Below are positions 22,604-31,858 of a stretch of 64,000 bases of DNA, in pieces. Origin of the DNA: Bradyrhizobium sp. CCBAU 051011 (GTDB lineage: Bacteria > Pseudomonadota > Alphaproteobacteria > Rhizobiales > Xanthobacteraceae); contig NZ_CP022222.1 in assembly GCF_009930815.1 (NCBI RefSeq), positions 972,501-1,036,500 on the forward strand, given 5' to 3'. The translations under genes and the position numbers were made by a program. A model generated the notes under the pieces. It made no database searches. It was not told where the DNA came from and saw nothing but the letters and a program-made list of their open reading frames with translations. The stretch's first letter is position 1. Every line of letters starts with the position of its first letter.

Positions 22604-22617
22604 TTGATACAGATCAA
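22604..22617 (-). promoter_or_regulatory. FixK/FNR-type box ahead of lpxD operon
   Basis: TTGATACAGATCAA is a perfect match (10 of 10 defined bases) to the TTGAT-N4-ATCAA consensus for FNR/FixK proteins. It is 74 bases upstream of the lpxD start, the right distance for activation if the transcript begins 30-40 bases upstream of lpxD. This puts the lpxD-cfa-radical SAM operon under likely low-oxygen control. Confidence 0.75.
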
Positions 22618-22825
22618 ATGCGTCAGCCCCTTATTGGTCGCAACGTGCGTGCCGCCCTGGGCCGCTCGCCTGCCGTGCCCCGCCACCTCTAGGAGCGCCC
22701 CGCCTCGCATGATCTCCGCATCTACAAACGAGATGTCCGCGGCGCTATGACATCGCCGGCTTCCTTCTTGTTGCCGGCGGTAATCGCCTGTTATCCGCTT
22801 CGATCGATGCCAGCCAGACTAACAG

Positions 22826-23039
22826 CGTGAGGAAGCGCCTGCCTACCCGATCAACCGAGCACGGTTCATCGGCGTTCTAGGCCGAACTGCCTCTCGCGTC
22901 ACTGGCGCGGCCGCAGCGCGACGCCGGGCCTCACGATGCAATTGGCGGGATAATCAACCTATCGGCAATACACTATGGCGATTGCAGTCAGGAGCCCGGC
23001 CATCGACGGGGGCGTCCCTACCGCGATGGATAGCTTCAT
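22826..23039 (-). pseudogene. decayed copy of the small secreted protein at 37759
   Basis: Minus strand from 23039: MKLSIAVGT..., then IVYCR-stop-VDYPANCIVRPGVALRPRQ-stop. The segment YCxxVDYPANCxVRPGV matches the intact gene at 37759-38001, and DNA identity extends through the C-terminal half. The signal-peptide region has shrunk and several stops are present. The site where the intact copy has a FixK box is here TTGATCCCGCGCACG, a degraded half-site. The remaining 22618-22825 and 23040-23443 hold nothing else I can support. Confidence 0.7.
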
Positions 23040-23443
23040 TTTGTGCCTCCTCTCTTTCAGGAAACATAAATTGATCCCGCGCACGTACGAGGCGAAGGGA
23101 ACTTGCGGCCATGCGAGGTCGCGTCAGTTGGTCTGGATATGTCCGAGTCGGGTCTGTCGTCCGCTTTTCCCCTAACCGCGTTCCAAACCAGTCATCGAGT
23201 CTTAAAAACGCATAGAAGGACGCCCAAATGAAAAAGCCCGCCCGAAGGCAGCCTTTCAGCTCGAACCCGATGGGCGCATGGTGCTAAGGCGGTGTCTATC
23301 GGCAAGTCAGCGCCTTGCGAAATCCCTCAGCCAAAGCATCTTCCTCAGAGCAAAACCACCGATTGGCCCGCTTCAGGCGTCGATAGCTCCCACAACTTGG
23401 CAGGTGATAAATGCCCTCGTAGCCTATGGCGCGCAGCGCGAGC

Positions 23444-23983
23444 TTAGCTTGATCGGGCATCCTGGCGGCATGGCGGTGTCGACGCGGAATAGCTTGTCAC
23501 GTGTTCGGTTCTCATGGCCGGCCTGACAACCGCCGCCGATAAGTCGCGCTCCATGTGATTCCATCCTCGCAGGTCGCGCGGTTCTGCGAAGCATCCGTTC
23601 CACAGTCCGCGCCGATTCTCGCGTGCGTCAGCTTCCTCTGCCGCGAAACGGGCCTCTGCGGTAGGATCGAACTTGATCGCCCATCCTTCGCGAACGAGCC
23701 ACTCATTGAGCGTCGTGGCCTCGCTTTCAATCGAACAAATCCCGATCCGCCGGTGCTTGTAGACGTCCCCGCGTTGGTCGAGACACATCTGGTCGATTTC
23801 AGGTGCATCGATACCGTCCAGCCGATAAATCGTGCGATCCAGTTGGAACGTATCGCCATTAGTCACAACAATTTCGGCCGCCAGGCTTGGCCCGGCCATC
23901 GCCAACAACAACGCCGCAATGAGAGCGCATGTGTTCCGCTTAGGTGTTGGGTGGTTCGGCAGCGTCGAGAAACAAGGGTCCAC
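23444..23983 (-). CDS. thermonuclease-like (SNase fold) secreted protein
   Basis: 179 aa with a signal peptide (RNTCALIAALLLAMAGPSLA) followed by GDTFQLDRTIYRLDGIDAPE, the typical start of the staphylococcal-nuclease fold in Rhizobiales, then LNEWLVREGWAIKF and EADARENRRGLWNGCF. The family cleaves nucleic acids, but the catalytic Arg-Glu-Arg set is only partly recognisable, so activity is unsure. The stretch YKHRRIGICSIESEATT differs from what I expect and might hide two compensating frameshifts. Start is a GTG at 23983. Confidence 0.65.
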   Translation of the reverse strand: MDPCFSTLPNHPTPKRNTCALIAALLLAMAGPSLAAEIVVTNGDTFQLDRTIYRLDGIDAPEIDQMCLDQRGDVYKHRRIGICSIESEATTLNEWLVREGWAIKFDPTAEARFAAEEADARENRRGLWNGCFAEPRDLRGWNHMERDLSAAVVRPAMRTEHVTSYSASTPPCRQDARSS

Positions 23984-24031
23984 TTTCCTGTTGGAAAGGC
24001 GGACCAGATCGGGTCAGCGTTCGGATCAATG

Positions 24032-24262
24032 CTATCGAACCGTGGCAATCAGGGTGATTACTGACGTGCCCGCAGCCGTAGGCCCCTTGCCTGTCACCTG
24101 AACGGAGAAGGTATCGGTGCCGATGTACCCAGCGTTTGCTGTGTACTCGAATGTGGATTCGTTGAGTTGTCTCAACACTCCGTATCCGGGTTTTTGCGCA
24201 ATGCTCGAACTCGCTATTACGCCTTCTATCCTGAGGGGGAAGAGGCAAGCTCCTCCGGACAC
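24032..24262 (-). pseudogene. fragment of an Ig/cadherin-like domain protein
   Basis: The segment LRQLNESTFEYTANAGYIGT and DTFSVQVTGKG...TSVITLIATV matches the end of bacterial Ig-like repeats (F-x-Y-x-A-x-x-G-Y-x-G-x-D-x-F-x-V). The N-terminal 20 residues do not fit and no signal peptide is visible, so I read it as a 3' remnant of a longer secreted protein cut by the neighbouring gene at 24318. Confidence 0.5.
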
Positions 24263-24317
24263 GACGTTAAAGAGCCCCGTCGAATAAGTTTCGGCAGTTG
24301 CGGAGTGGGAGTGCGGT

Positions 24318-24797
24318 ATGGGGCGTTATATCGACGAAATCCTGCAGCCCGGCGAAAGAGTGCTTTATTCGACCAACGAGCACTGGATGTTCTTTCTGCC
24401 GGCAATCGCGGCGTGGATCGTGGCGGTCGCATTTCTGGTGCTGCGGCGCTTAGCCACTGCCGACGCGCTGATGTTGGTTTGCTTGGCATTGGCGGCAGTC
24501 GCTGGACTTGCGGCCTTGTACTGGACGGCGACGGCTTGGTTCCACCGCTGGACCACCGAAACCGACGTCACCAATATGCGGGTCGTCCACAAGACCGGTT
24601 TCATCAAGCGGCGGACTTTCGAGATGAGCCTCGACAAAGTCGAGAGCGTCGACGTCAACCAGAGCATTCTTGGCCGCCGTATGAACTACGGCGACCTCAC
24701 CATTCAGGGCGTCGGCGAGGGTACGCAAAGCATTTCCACCATTGCCTCGCCCCTCGCGTTTCGCAACGCCATCACGACAAGACCGGTTGGCACGTAA
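24318..24797 (+). CDS. PH domain-containing membrane protein
   Basis: 159 aa. Starts MGRYIDEILQPGERVLYSTN, the usual opening of small bacterial PH (YdbT/bPH2) proteins. Two transmembrane helices follow at about 24-43 and 50-70 (FFLPAIAAWIVAVAFLVLRR; MLVCLALAAVAGLAALYW). The C-terminal half has TETDVTNMRVVHKTGFIKRR and LDKVESVDVNQSILGR, the PH core. Probably an inner-membrane protein of unknown role. The tail after GTQSISTIASPLAFRNAI is short compared with relatives. Confidence 0.88.
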   Translation: MGRYIDEILQPGERVLYSTNEHWMFFLPAIAAWIVAVAFLVLRRLATADALMLVCLALAAVAGLAALYWTATAWFHRWTTETDVTNMRVVHKTGFIKRRTFEMSLDKVESVDVNQSILGRRMNYGDLTIQGVGEGTQSISTIASPLAFRNAITTRPVGT

Positions 24798-25337
24798 ATC
24801 ACGGCATGGTGTGACAGGCGCCGCCCCTCACCAAAAAAGCTGCTTCACTCGAAATTTTTCCCCCTCCCCGGCTAGATCGTACGACCGGCCCGCCCGCCCT
24901 TCGCAACCAATAATGATCCCAAAACTTCGGTGAGATTGGTTGTGCAACTTCGGTTGGATGCCATGCACTTTAGCCAACGGTGTCACATACGCGGCTGCTC
25001 AATGATGCGTACGCGGCAATAGTGCCGAATGGAACTTGCGTGCGTGTCGTACTTGGAATGGTTCAAGTTGGTCGCGCCTGCGTTTCTGATTTCTATTTTC
25101 ATTGATGTCGCAATCTTCTCAATCCGGTGGTGGTTCATTGAGGTTGCTTCCCGCTTAACCTACCGGGATGCGGCGGTGCGTTTCTGTTCGCGTCATCGTT
25201 CAGGCTCTTGGCAATTTGCAACTGACCTCACGCGGGCTACCGCGCGGGAGCGCCACCGCGCACCGTGACACGCAACCGCCGGCCCATCGCATTGAGAACA
25301 TGGCTTTATTGGATCGCCGGCAAACGCACTATGCACG
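24798..25337. other. intergenic, no confident gene
   Basis: About 540 bases. A frame at 25029 gives MELACVSYLEWFKLVAPAFL and a hydrophobic stretch, but it lacks a ribosome site and decays into Arg/Ser-rich sequence, so I do not call it. Confidence 0.45.
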
Positions 25338-25343
25338 TAAAAA

Positions 25344-25366
25344 AGCCCCGGCACTGTGCCGGGGCT
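25344..25366 (-). terminator. intrinsic terminator of the Omp gene
   Basis: AGCCCCGGCAC and GTGCCGGGGCT form an 11-bp perfect stem around one base. Read on the minus strand it is followed by six T residues, just downstream of the stop of the gene at 25398. Confidence 0.85.
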
Positions 25367-25397
25367 AAGGCTTTGCTTGCTGGAGACAAGCGGTTGA

Positions 25398-26168
25398 TCA
25401 GTAGCGGGCCGCCACTGGCGGCGCCCCGTAACCGCCGAAGCGGTAGTTGATGCGCAAGGTGACCATATCCACGTCCTGGCTGACCCGGTTGTTGAGCAGA
25501 ACACCGGTAAAAGGTGGGGCAAGCGTGAACGAATTATTGGCATCGCCCATGAACAAGTGGTCGTATTCAAGACCGACCGACCAGTTCGGTGCAAAGCCGT
25601 ACTCAAATCCGACACCCACGACGCCGCCCCAGCGGGTCGCACTTGCCGAGGCCAGTTCAATGCCGGTGGGGGCATCGAGGATGCTAAAGCGGTTGCTTGT
25701 CACCGCCGCGCCGCCCTTTACGTACAGCAGCGCTGCATTCCAGGCGTAGCCGATCTGGCCGGTAAAGAGGCCGATGCCATCGGTTTTGGTGCGAGTGGAG
25801 AATATCCCAGGAAAGAGCAGGCTGTCGCGCGTGTGGCTGAGATCCGCCCAATCGCCCTGGGCTTCCAGACCAAACACCCACTGATTGGCTTGCCAGCGAT
25901 AACCGATCTGGCCGCCGACGACGCCGCCGGACCGCGAGTTGCAGCCCTCATCGAAGGTGCCCAACACGAACACACCGTCGGGAACGAAATCCCAGCAATT
26001 GCGGCTCTGACCCCAACCGCCATTGGCGCCGATGTAGAAACCGCTCCAGTTGTAGATCACCGGAAGCGGCGCAGGTGGCGGTGCTTTGACCGCCATATCA
26101 GCGGCCGAAGCGGGAGAGCCCATCCCGAGAGCAAGCAAACCGATCGTCCCCAGTAAAAACTTCTTCAT
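25398..26168 (-). CDS. Omp25/Omp31-type outer membrane beta-barrel protein
   Basis: 256 aa from the ATG at 26168 (MKKFLLGTIGLLALGMGSPA, cleavable signal peptide ending ASAAD). Mature part starts with a Pro/Ala linker (KAPPPAPLPVIYNWSGFYIG), then WSGFYIGANGGWGQS and alternating beta strands ending with LRINYRFGGYGAPPVAARY, the standard signature of Rhizobiales porin-family proteins. It would sit in the outer membrane as an eight-stranded barrel. Monocistronic, with its own terminator. Frame intact. Confidence 0.93.
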   Translation of the reverse strand: MKKFLLGTIGLLALGMGSPASAADMAVKAPPPAPLPVIYNWSGFYIGANGGWGQSRNCWDFVPDGVFVLGTFDEGCNSRSGGVVGGQIGYRWQANQWVFGLEAQGDWADLSHTRDSLLFPGIFSTRTKTDGIGLFTGQIGYAWNAALLYVKGGAAVTSNRFSILDAPTGIELASASATRWGGVVGVGFEYGFAPNWSVGLEYDHLFMGDANNSFTLAPPFTGVLLNNRVSQDVDMVTLRINYRFGGYGAPPVAARY

Positions 26169-26424
26169 CGTAATTTCTCCATCCCGCCGCCTTGTTGCGA
26201 TCATCGAGTTGAAGTGCGCTTCCGAATTGCAACTGTAAGTAAGTTTGCATGATTTTCCCGGAAATGGCGTGACTTACCGGCAACAGTCCACTTTTGAATT
26301 GCGGCGGACCTGTGACAAAGCAAACACAACGGCCTCCGGGCGGCACGTCTCCGAAAGAACTCTCTTTACTGGTAGATTTTCCCCTTGCGCGACGGCCTCC
26401 TGCTAGAGGCGCGCCGATGATCCA

Positions 26425-28296
26425 CTATGATTGTGTAGAACTGTCGCTGGATATAGGAAGTTTGATCCGAAACGCGGCGCCGCCGTGATCCCGATTTTTT
26501 GCCGATATCTCCCCATTGTGGGCCTCGACAATGGTACGCGCGATGGACAGTCCCATGCCCATGCCTTCGGCCTTGCTGGTGAAAAACGGTTCAAAAGACC
26601 CCTTTCAGTTTGTCTTCGGGGATGCCCGAGCCCCGATCCGATATAGATAGGTCGGCAAGGTTCTCGACGCGCGAAGTTCGGATGCTGATGATACGATTTT
26701 CGCTCGGCGTGTCCTTCATCGCGTCGATGCCGTTCATGACAAGATTCAGAACGACCTGTTGAATCTGGATGCGGTCGCCGAGGATCGGAAGCGCATCCGG
26801 TGTGATCGAACTGGTCAGTTCGACCTTTCGTCCAACGGAGAGCAGAAAGAACTCAATAAGGTCATTTAAGTCGAAGTTTTTCAGTTCAAAAGGCGCTTTT
26901 TTCAGGAGGCTGCGCATCCTCCGGATGACCTCGCTGGCGCGTCGGTCATCCTGCAAAATATCCTTCACAATATCCTTGAGTTCAGCGATGTCGGGTATTG
27001 GCGAGATCTCGTTCAAGGTTTCGGCGTTTGTCAGAATAGCGCCTAACGGCTGGTTGAGTTCATGAGCAATGGAGAAGGCCAGTTCGCCAGCCGTCGAGAC
27101 GCGGTTGACATGAGCAAGCTCTGCCATGCGCTGCTGGGACTCCACTTCCGCGAATTGACGCCGACGATGCTCACGTAGCAGCACCACGATAAGCCCTGCC
27201 TGTACGAGCACGATGGTGATAGTCAGCGCGATTTGCCACCAGTAACGCTCCCACAGGGTTGCCTCGCGGAAGTAGATTGTGCTGCCGGGAGGCAGCATGC
27301 TCTCGGCGATTCCCCAGCGCTGCATTTGTCGCCAGTCGAATACTGGCGGCGCAGGTTTCACGAATGTCGGCTTGATGTCGGCAGGCTTTTCACCGTCAAG
27401 TATGCGCAGGGCAACGTCCGCTGTCGCTTTGCTCAGTAGAGCGATGGATTGCATCGGCCCCCCAACAATGCCATCCCCGAAAAAGGGACCATCGTGGGAG
27501 AAAATCGGTGCGTTGGCCACTGCAGCAAGCCGGAGGAGCGCGCTATTGCTTTCATGCGTCACGCCTGCCCCATCAACGTTCATGAAGAGCCAAAAGATTG
27601 CATTATCTGGTGGGAGAGCGGCTGCATCTTTCAGAATGTCTTCGAATGACAGATCGTTGTAATACCGAAACTGCACGCGCCCGGCCAATGGCGCGGTTGT
27701 TCTCCGCAGCTCTTCGCGCCAAAACGTCTCGTTAGGCGAAGTGCCGACAACGACTGAAATGATCTTTGTAAGTGGCAGGACACGCAAAATATTCTCAAAG
27801 AAAACGATGTCATCGTTGGAAGACGCCACCACGTGTCGTACTCAGTCAGCTTTTGGAAGTCCACCCGGCGGCGCTCAACAGCCGAGAAGACCATCGGCGT
27901 CGTCGGAAACAGATCTTTGCGGTGCCGCTGGACGAAGTTCGCGGCAGGGGCGCCGATGGCGAGGATTAGATCGGGTGGCTGATCAGCATTGAGAGCACGG
28001 AGATAATCGACAAATGGACCATCTGATTTGTCACTACTCAGACGGGCGCTCAAAAGTGACTGATCCTGAGAATCCACAGACTTTCGTCGGCTCATTTCAG
28101 TACGAAGGGCTTCCGCATAAGTAGTCCACGGCTTGAAGCGAAGGCCGAAGGAATGGAGCATCAGAACGCGTTTGGGCTCTGGATCAGCCGCCTGACTTTG
28201 GCACAGCGTCGCCAGCAATAATGCGATGGCCAGCGCAGAGGTGAAGGCCCGCGCGCAAAAAGTTCGCCATGATAAGGCACTCGACCAGAAACGCAT
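26425..28296 (-). pseudogene. periplasmic-sensor histidine kinase, two frameshifts
   Basis: Three pieces in order make one protein of about 620 aa. 28296-27840: signal peptide and a periplasmic domain (KRVLMLHSFGLRFKPWTTYA) of the ABC-substrate-binding type. 27832-26594: VASSNDDIVFFENILRVL on to a transmembrane helix (IALTITIVLVQAGLIVVLLR), the H-box AFSIAHELNQPLGAIL and an N-box VVLNLVMNGIDAM. 26594-26425: EPFFTSKAEGMGMGLSIART and a kinase end. The breaks are a missing G near 27830 (GACACGTGGTGG) and an extra T in the TTTT run at 26593-26596. If restored it would be an intact kinase. Two separate indels argue for decay. Confidence 0.85.
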
Positions 28297-28417
28297 TGCC
28301 GTCCTACTCCGGCACCTAACCGTGTATCAGGACCGTAAGGGCTCGACCCGATGATTGACAGAAAAAAGAGGGCTATTAGCAGCCGCGCTGTCGGGCCCGG
28401 AGCCGATGTCCGAGATG

Positions 28418-28525
28418 GGTCCATTCGCGTCGGTTTGGCCGGACGACGGCTACTTCCGATCTACCCCGGTGAACGGACGTCATCAGGATAGGCGGGCATG
28501 TCTCAAAGGTGCCAACAACGGAAGT
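28418..28525 (+). repeat. dispersed ~110-bp repeat, copy 1
   Basis: Contains the blocks GGGTCCATTCGCGTCGG, TACTTCCGATCTACCCC, GAACGGACGTCATCAGG and GGCATGTCTCAAAGGTGCCA followed by ACAACGGAAGT. The same blocks in the same order recur at 33829, 38145, 38902 and 42402, with shorter pieces at 18038, 33062, 37187, 41035 and 42842. The whole gap 28297-28595 holds no gene. Confidence 0.7.
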
Positions 28526-28595
28526 GAAGCGCAGCCTACTTGAGCATTGGTGCCTTGACCGGATACGCGGGTGCCGCTGGAAGCTCGCACGGCGT

Positions 28596-30698
28596 TCACA
28601 GTGATTGCTTCTCCTGGCCTCTCAAGGCTTCCAGAAGTTCTTCGGTCGAGAAGGGCTTGATGAGAACCGAGATACCTTGCGCAGAAATCGAGTCTACCGT
28701 TTGCGATCTGATGTCGCCAGTCATCACAACGGCCGGTACGTTCTGGCAGAGAGCGGCGCGCAGTTGCCTGATGCTCTCGACGCCATTCGGTGAGCCACGA
28801 AGGTTAAAGTCACAAAGCAGCACATCCGGGCGCAGGCCCTGCTCTCTGATCAGAGTCAAGGCTTCTGTCGCCGTTGCGACAATGGTGGCGTCAACCCCTC
28901 TCGTCTTCAAGGATTTCCTAAGCGCCGAGCGCACGGACGCTTCGTCCTCGATCGCGAGAACGCTGCCCCGGAGGGCATTATTGTGAGGATGCAGCGGCGG
29001 TGCTGCATCCGGCGCCTTGACGCTGGATCGACCGCGCGGAACCTCAATGAGAAACCGTGTACCTTTCCCGGGGATCGAACGCACTTCGATCCGGTGATCC
29101 AGGATGTCTCCGAGCCGCTTCACGATCGCAAGGCCTAAGCCAAACCCGCCTCGCTCCACGCCGTCGGTCCCCTGATAGTACTCCTGGAATATGCGCGGGA
29201 GCTCGTCTTGGGCGATGCCGACGCCACTGTCCCAGACTTCGATACGAACGTCGTCGCCGGCTCGCCGGCATCCCAACAGAATTTGTCCCTTGTCGGTGTA
29301 TCGGATCGCATTCGACAACAAGTTGCGGATCATCTCCGCGAGCATGTGCCTGTCACTGCGGATGATGAGCTCGGAACGGACGATGCAGAGCCGGAGCCCT
29401 CGTTCCAGTACGGGCGCGGCGAAGTCTGCAGCGAGCGACCCGAAGATTTCGCTCAGCGAAAACTCGCTTACGAATGGACGCAGGTTTCCGGATTCCAGCC
29501 TGTTCACGTCGAGCAGGCTCGAGAGGATGCTGGTCATGGTGTCCAGTGATCGTCCGATTTCAGTGACAAGATTGCGGGCCTCGCCGCTCGGATGATGTAG
29601 CTCAAGCGCTGCATGCAGGAGTTTCAGGGTCTGCAATGGCTGTCGCAGGTCATGGCTTGCGGCGGCCAGAAAGCTCGATTTGGCGCGATCGGCCATTTCT
29701 GCTGTTTTCCACGCGAGCTTCTGCTCGGTAATATCCCTCGCAACCTTTGATGCTCCAACAATTCTTCCCTCAGCATTTTTCACGGGAGAAACGGTCAACG
29801 AAATACTGACAAGGCCGCCATGCTTGCGTTGCCGAACCGTTTCAAAATGATCAATCCGCTCTCCTCGCCTGATACGGGCCAGAATCTCGCGCTCTTCGTC
29901 AAGCCGATCTTGTGGAATTATTATAGTGACGGGTTGGCCAATCGCCTCTTCCGCGGTGTAGCTGAAGAGGCGCTCCGCACCCCTGTTCCAGCTGGTGATG
30001 ATGCCGTTCAGGTTCTTGCTTATGATCGCGTCATCACTGGACTCGACGACGGAGCCAATCCAACGCAAGCGTTGTTCACTTTGGCGGAGGGTTGTTTCGA
30101 CTTGGACCCGTTCGATGAGATCCGCAGCTTGTCGAGCGAGCACGTCCAGCGCTCGAAGCTCGTCCTCTGCTGGGGAATGTGGCTTCTGCCAATGGGTTGA
30201 TATCATGCCCAGCAGCCGCCCGGAGCGCGAGATGAGCGGCGTTGAGTGCATAGCCCGAAGACCCACTTGACGAGCGACCTTGAGGTCAGCCGAGCCTGCC
30301 ATGAAGTCTGCACATTCGACGTCTGGCACAACGACCCGATGTCCTACCGACAAAGCCATGCCACAGCTGGTCCCGGAATCGCGGTTAACCCGGTCCCAGA
30401 ATGCGATTGCTTCAGCGGGAAATCCTCGCGAGGCCAACAGTCGAAGTTCATTCCGCTCGGGATCGTACTTCTGCATGCTCCCCACGTCGGCGCGCATCAG
30501 GTAGACGGCTGCGTCCAGGACGCGCTCGTAAAGCACGTCGAGGTTACCTTCCTGAATCAGCAAAGTGCTGATTTCTTGCAGTCGAAGCGAGGCGTCAACC
30601 TTGCCATTCAGTTCGTGAAGCATATGGCGAAACAATCCCCGTGGTCCTGCGTCAATCTGAATGTGCGATTGTCTGAAGTCAGTCTTAGCACACGGCAC
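28596..30698 (-). CDS. hybrid sensor histidine kinase: GAF-PAS-HisKA-HATPase-receiver
   Basis: 700 aa, soluble. In order: GAF domain (about 40-200, LQEISTLLIQEGNLDVLYER, ending DVLARQAADLIERV), PAS domain (about 215-335, SSDDAIISKNLNGIITSWNR), H-box AAASHDLRQPLQTLKLL, ATPase N-box IRNLLSNAIRYTDKG and G-boxes (DSGVGIAQDELPRIF; GGFGLGLAIVKRLG), and a C-terminal receiver with acceptor Asp in LLCDFNLRGS and KPF near the end. It should phosphorylate itself and relay to its own receiver or an external protein. The start could also be the Met 25 residues in (MLHELNGKVDASL). Neighbour of the broken kinase; no DNA-binding partner is adjacent. Confidence 0.92.
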   Translation of the reverse strand: MPCAKTDFRQSHIQIDAGPRGLFRHMLHELNGKVDASLRLQEISTLLIQEGNLDVLYERVLDAAVYLMRADVGSMQKYDPERNELRLLASRGFPAEAIAFWDRVNRDSGTSCGMALSVGHRVVVPDVECADFMAGSADLKVARQVGLRAMHSTPLISRSGRLLGMISTHWQKPHSPAEDELRALDVLARQAADLIERVQVETTLRQSEQRLRWIGSVVESSDDAIISKNLNGIITSWNRGAERLFSYTAEEAIGQPVTIIIPQDRLDEEREILARIRRGERIDHFETVRQRKHGGLVSISLTVSPVKNAEGRIVGASKVARDITEQKLAWKTAEMADRAKSSFLAAASHDLRQPLQTLKLLHAALELHHPSGEARNLVTEIGRSLDTMTSILSSLLDVNRLESGNLRPFVSEFSLSEIFGSLAADFAAPVLERGLRLCIVRSELIIRSDRHMLAEMIRNLLSNAIRYTDKGQILLGCRRAGDDVRIEVWDSGVGIAQDELPRIFQEYYQGTDGVERGGFGLGLAIVKRLGDILDHRIEVRSIPGKGTRFLIEVPRGRSSVKAPDAAPPLHPHNNALRGSVLAIEDEASVRSALRKSLKTRGVDATIVATATEALTLIREQGLRPDVLLCDFNLRGSPNGVESIRQLRAALCQNVPAVVMTGDIRSQTVDSISAQGISVLIKPFSTEELLEALRGQEKQSL

Positions 30699-30819
30699 GG
30701 AGTATGGGCACGGAACTGCTCCAGACGCTGCGACCCAATCTCCGTTCTGGGTGGCGACATCTGCTCACTACCAGCGTAGGTCAGCTTTACACTTAGAACG
30801 GACATAAGAACGGGGTTGG

Positions 30820-30936
30820 TCAGGTGCGCCCCGTTCCCTTGATCAGCCCCTTGAACGAACTCGCCCGCAGTAAGCCTTCCGACGTGATGTCTCGGTATTC
30901 AACATCGGCATAGAACTTTGGCTCTGCGATGGAGCG
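30820..30936 (-). pseudogene. C-terminal fragment of a second DNA ligase D
   Basis: Minus strand: KFYADVEYRDITSEGLLRAS then SFKGLIKGTGRT and a stop at 30820. This is the final OB-fold strand pattern of LigD-type ligases (VEYR-x-x-T-x-x-GLLR-x-SFKGL). It is different in sequence from the remnant at 15655-16556, so it derives from another ligase copy. Nothing of the ligase remains upstream. Confidence 0.65.
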
Positions 30937-30945
30937 CGTTCGAAA

Positions 30946-31194
30946 TCAGACGTTTTGAGTGCCTGACAATCGCGCGACATTCGCCGCGACAATCTTCTGG
31001 TAGTTTTCGATTACAAGCGAGGGATTGCCGCCACGAGCGATAATCGCCTTGGCCTCCTCCATCGCATTCATCTTCTCGGACACCATAAGAAACATTTCGG
31101 CCGGAGTGCTCTTGCCGAGGGCCATCATCCGGAGGCGAATTTCAATAACTCGGGCCGCGTCCGCCATGAGCGTCATAAACGAGAAAATCAACAT
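30946..31194 (-). CDS. conserved hypothetical protein, 82 aa
   Basis: MLIFSFMTLMADAARVIEIR, then LRMMALGKSTPAEMFLMVSE and an IIARGGNPSLVIENYQKIV tail. Helical throughout. I recognise this as a conserved short protein of Bradyrhizobium without assigned role; relatives often start at MADAARVIE, so the Met at about 31164 is an alternative start. Frame intact. Confidence 0.72.
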   Translation of the reverse strand: MLIFSFMTLMADAARVIEIRLRMMALGKSTPAEMFLMVSEKMNAMEEAKAIIARGGNPSLVIENYQKIVAANVARLSGTQNV

Positions 31195-31566
31195 GTACTT
31201 GACCTCACGGCGGGATGCCGCAGTCCCTAACAATCCCTATACATGTTCGTTCCTAGCGCTTTCGTTTAAGAGCCTTCACGACGCGCTTGCGGCTATATCG
31301 CCCCTCGTTTCCAGCTCATGCGCGCTACATCGACTATTTTGTTCGGAAAGTAATCACGCCGCGCGCCCCGGTATTCCTCGGCGTGTGGCGCTTGTGCTTA
31401 CTTGATGTAACGCGGCTGTGATTGACTCGAACATGTGCGTGATGATGAGAAAATAGATGCACGATGCACGCTACTTGCTCTCGCGTTCGTGGGCATCAGT
31501 ACGTATCTATGAATCATAGGTAGGAAATTCGCCCCAAGGACAACACTCCGCAAAAGGAGCCTTACT

Positions 31567-31797
31567 ATGGCGAATGTTCTAACTTCTGGGGCCTGGCTTT
31601 CTGCCCCGACTAAAAAACCCTCATTTTTAGCACGATTATTCCGCGTCCAGATCGACTCACGTCAGCGACGAGCTGACCGCGTGGTTGAGCAGTACATTGC
31701 TACCCACGGACTGCATAAGCTATCGGATAACGCTGAACGGCAGATCGAGCGTCTGCTTTTTGAGAAGGGCCAGCAAGCATGGTTACGCTCATCATAG
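31567..31797 (+). CDS. hypothetical protein, 76 aa
   Basis: MANVLTSGAWLSAPTKKPSF then LARLFRVQIDSRQRRADRVV and ISLIKE-like helices. AAAGGAGCC lies 9 bases before the ATG, a strong ribosome site. Basic, helical and soluble; no family recognised. It stands alone in a gene-poor stretch. Confidence 0.65.
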   Translation: MANVLTSGAWLSAPTKKPSFLARLFRVQIDSRQRRADRVVEQYIATHGLHKLSDNAERQIERLLFEKGQQAWLRSS

Positions 31798-31858
31798 TGC
31801 ACGTAGCAAAGAAGCTCGCTCGCTTTGGGAAAGATGTTTCTGAGTCGTGGCGCGAAGC

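Noticed and set aside
24172..24185. TTGAGTTGTCTCAA as a FixK box for the PH-domain gene
   Set aside because: It matches only 8 of 10 bases, lies within a remnant gene and is about 135 bases upstream of the start.
25029..25268. Small membrane gene at 25029
   Set aside because: One hydrophobic stretch only, no ribosome site, and the rest is Arg/Ser-rich chance sequence.
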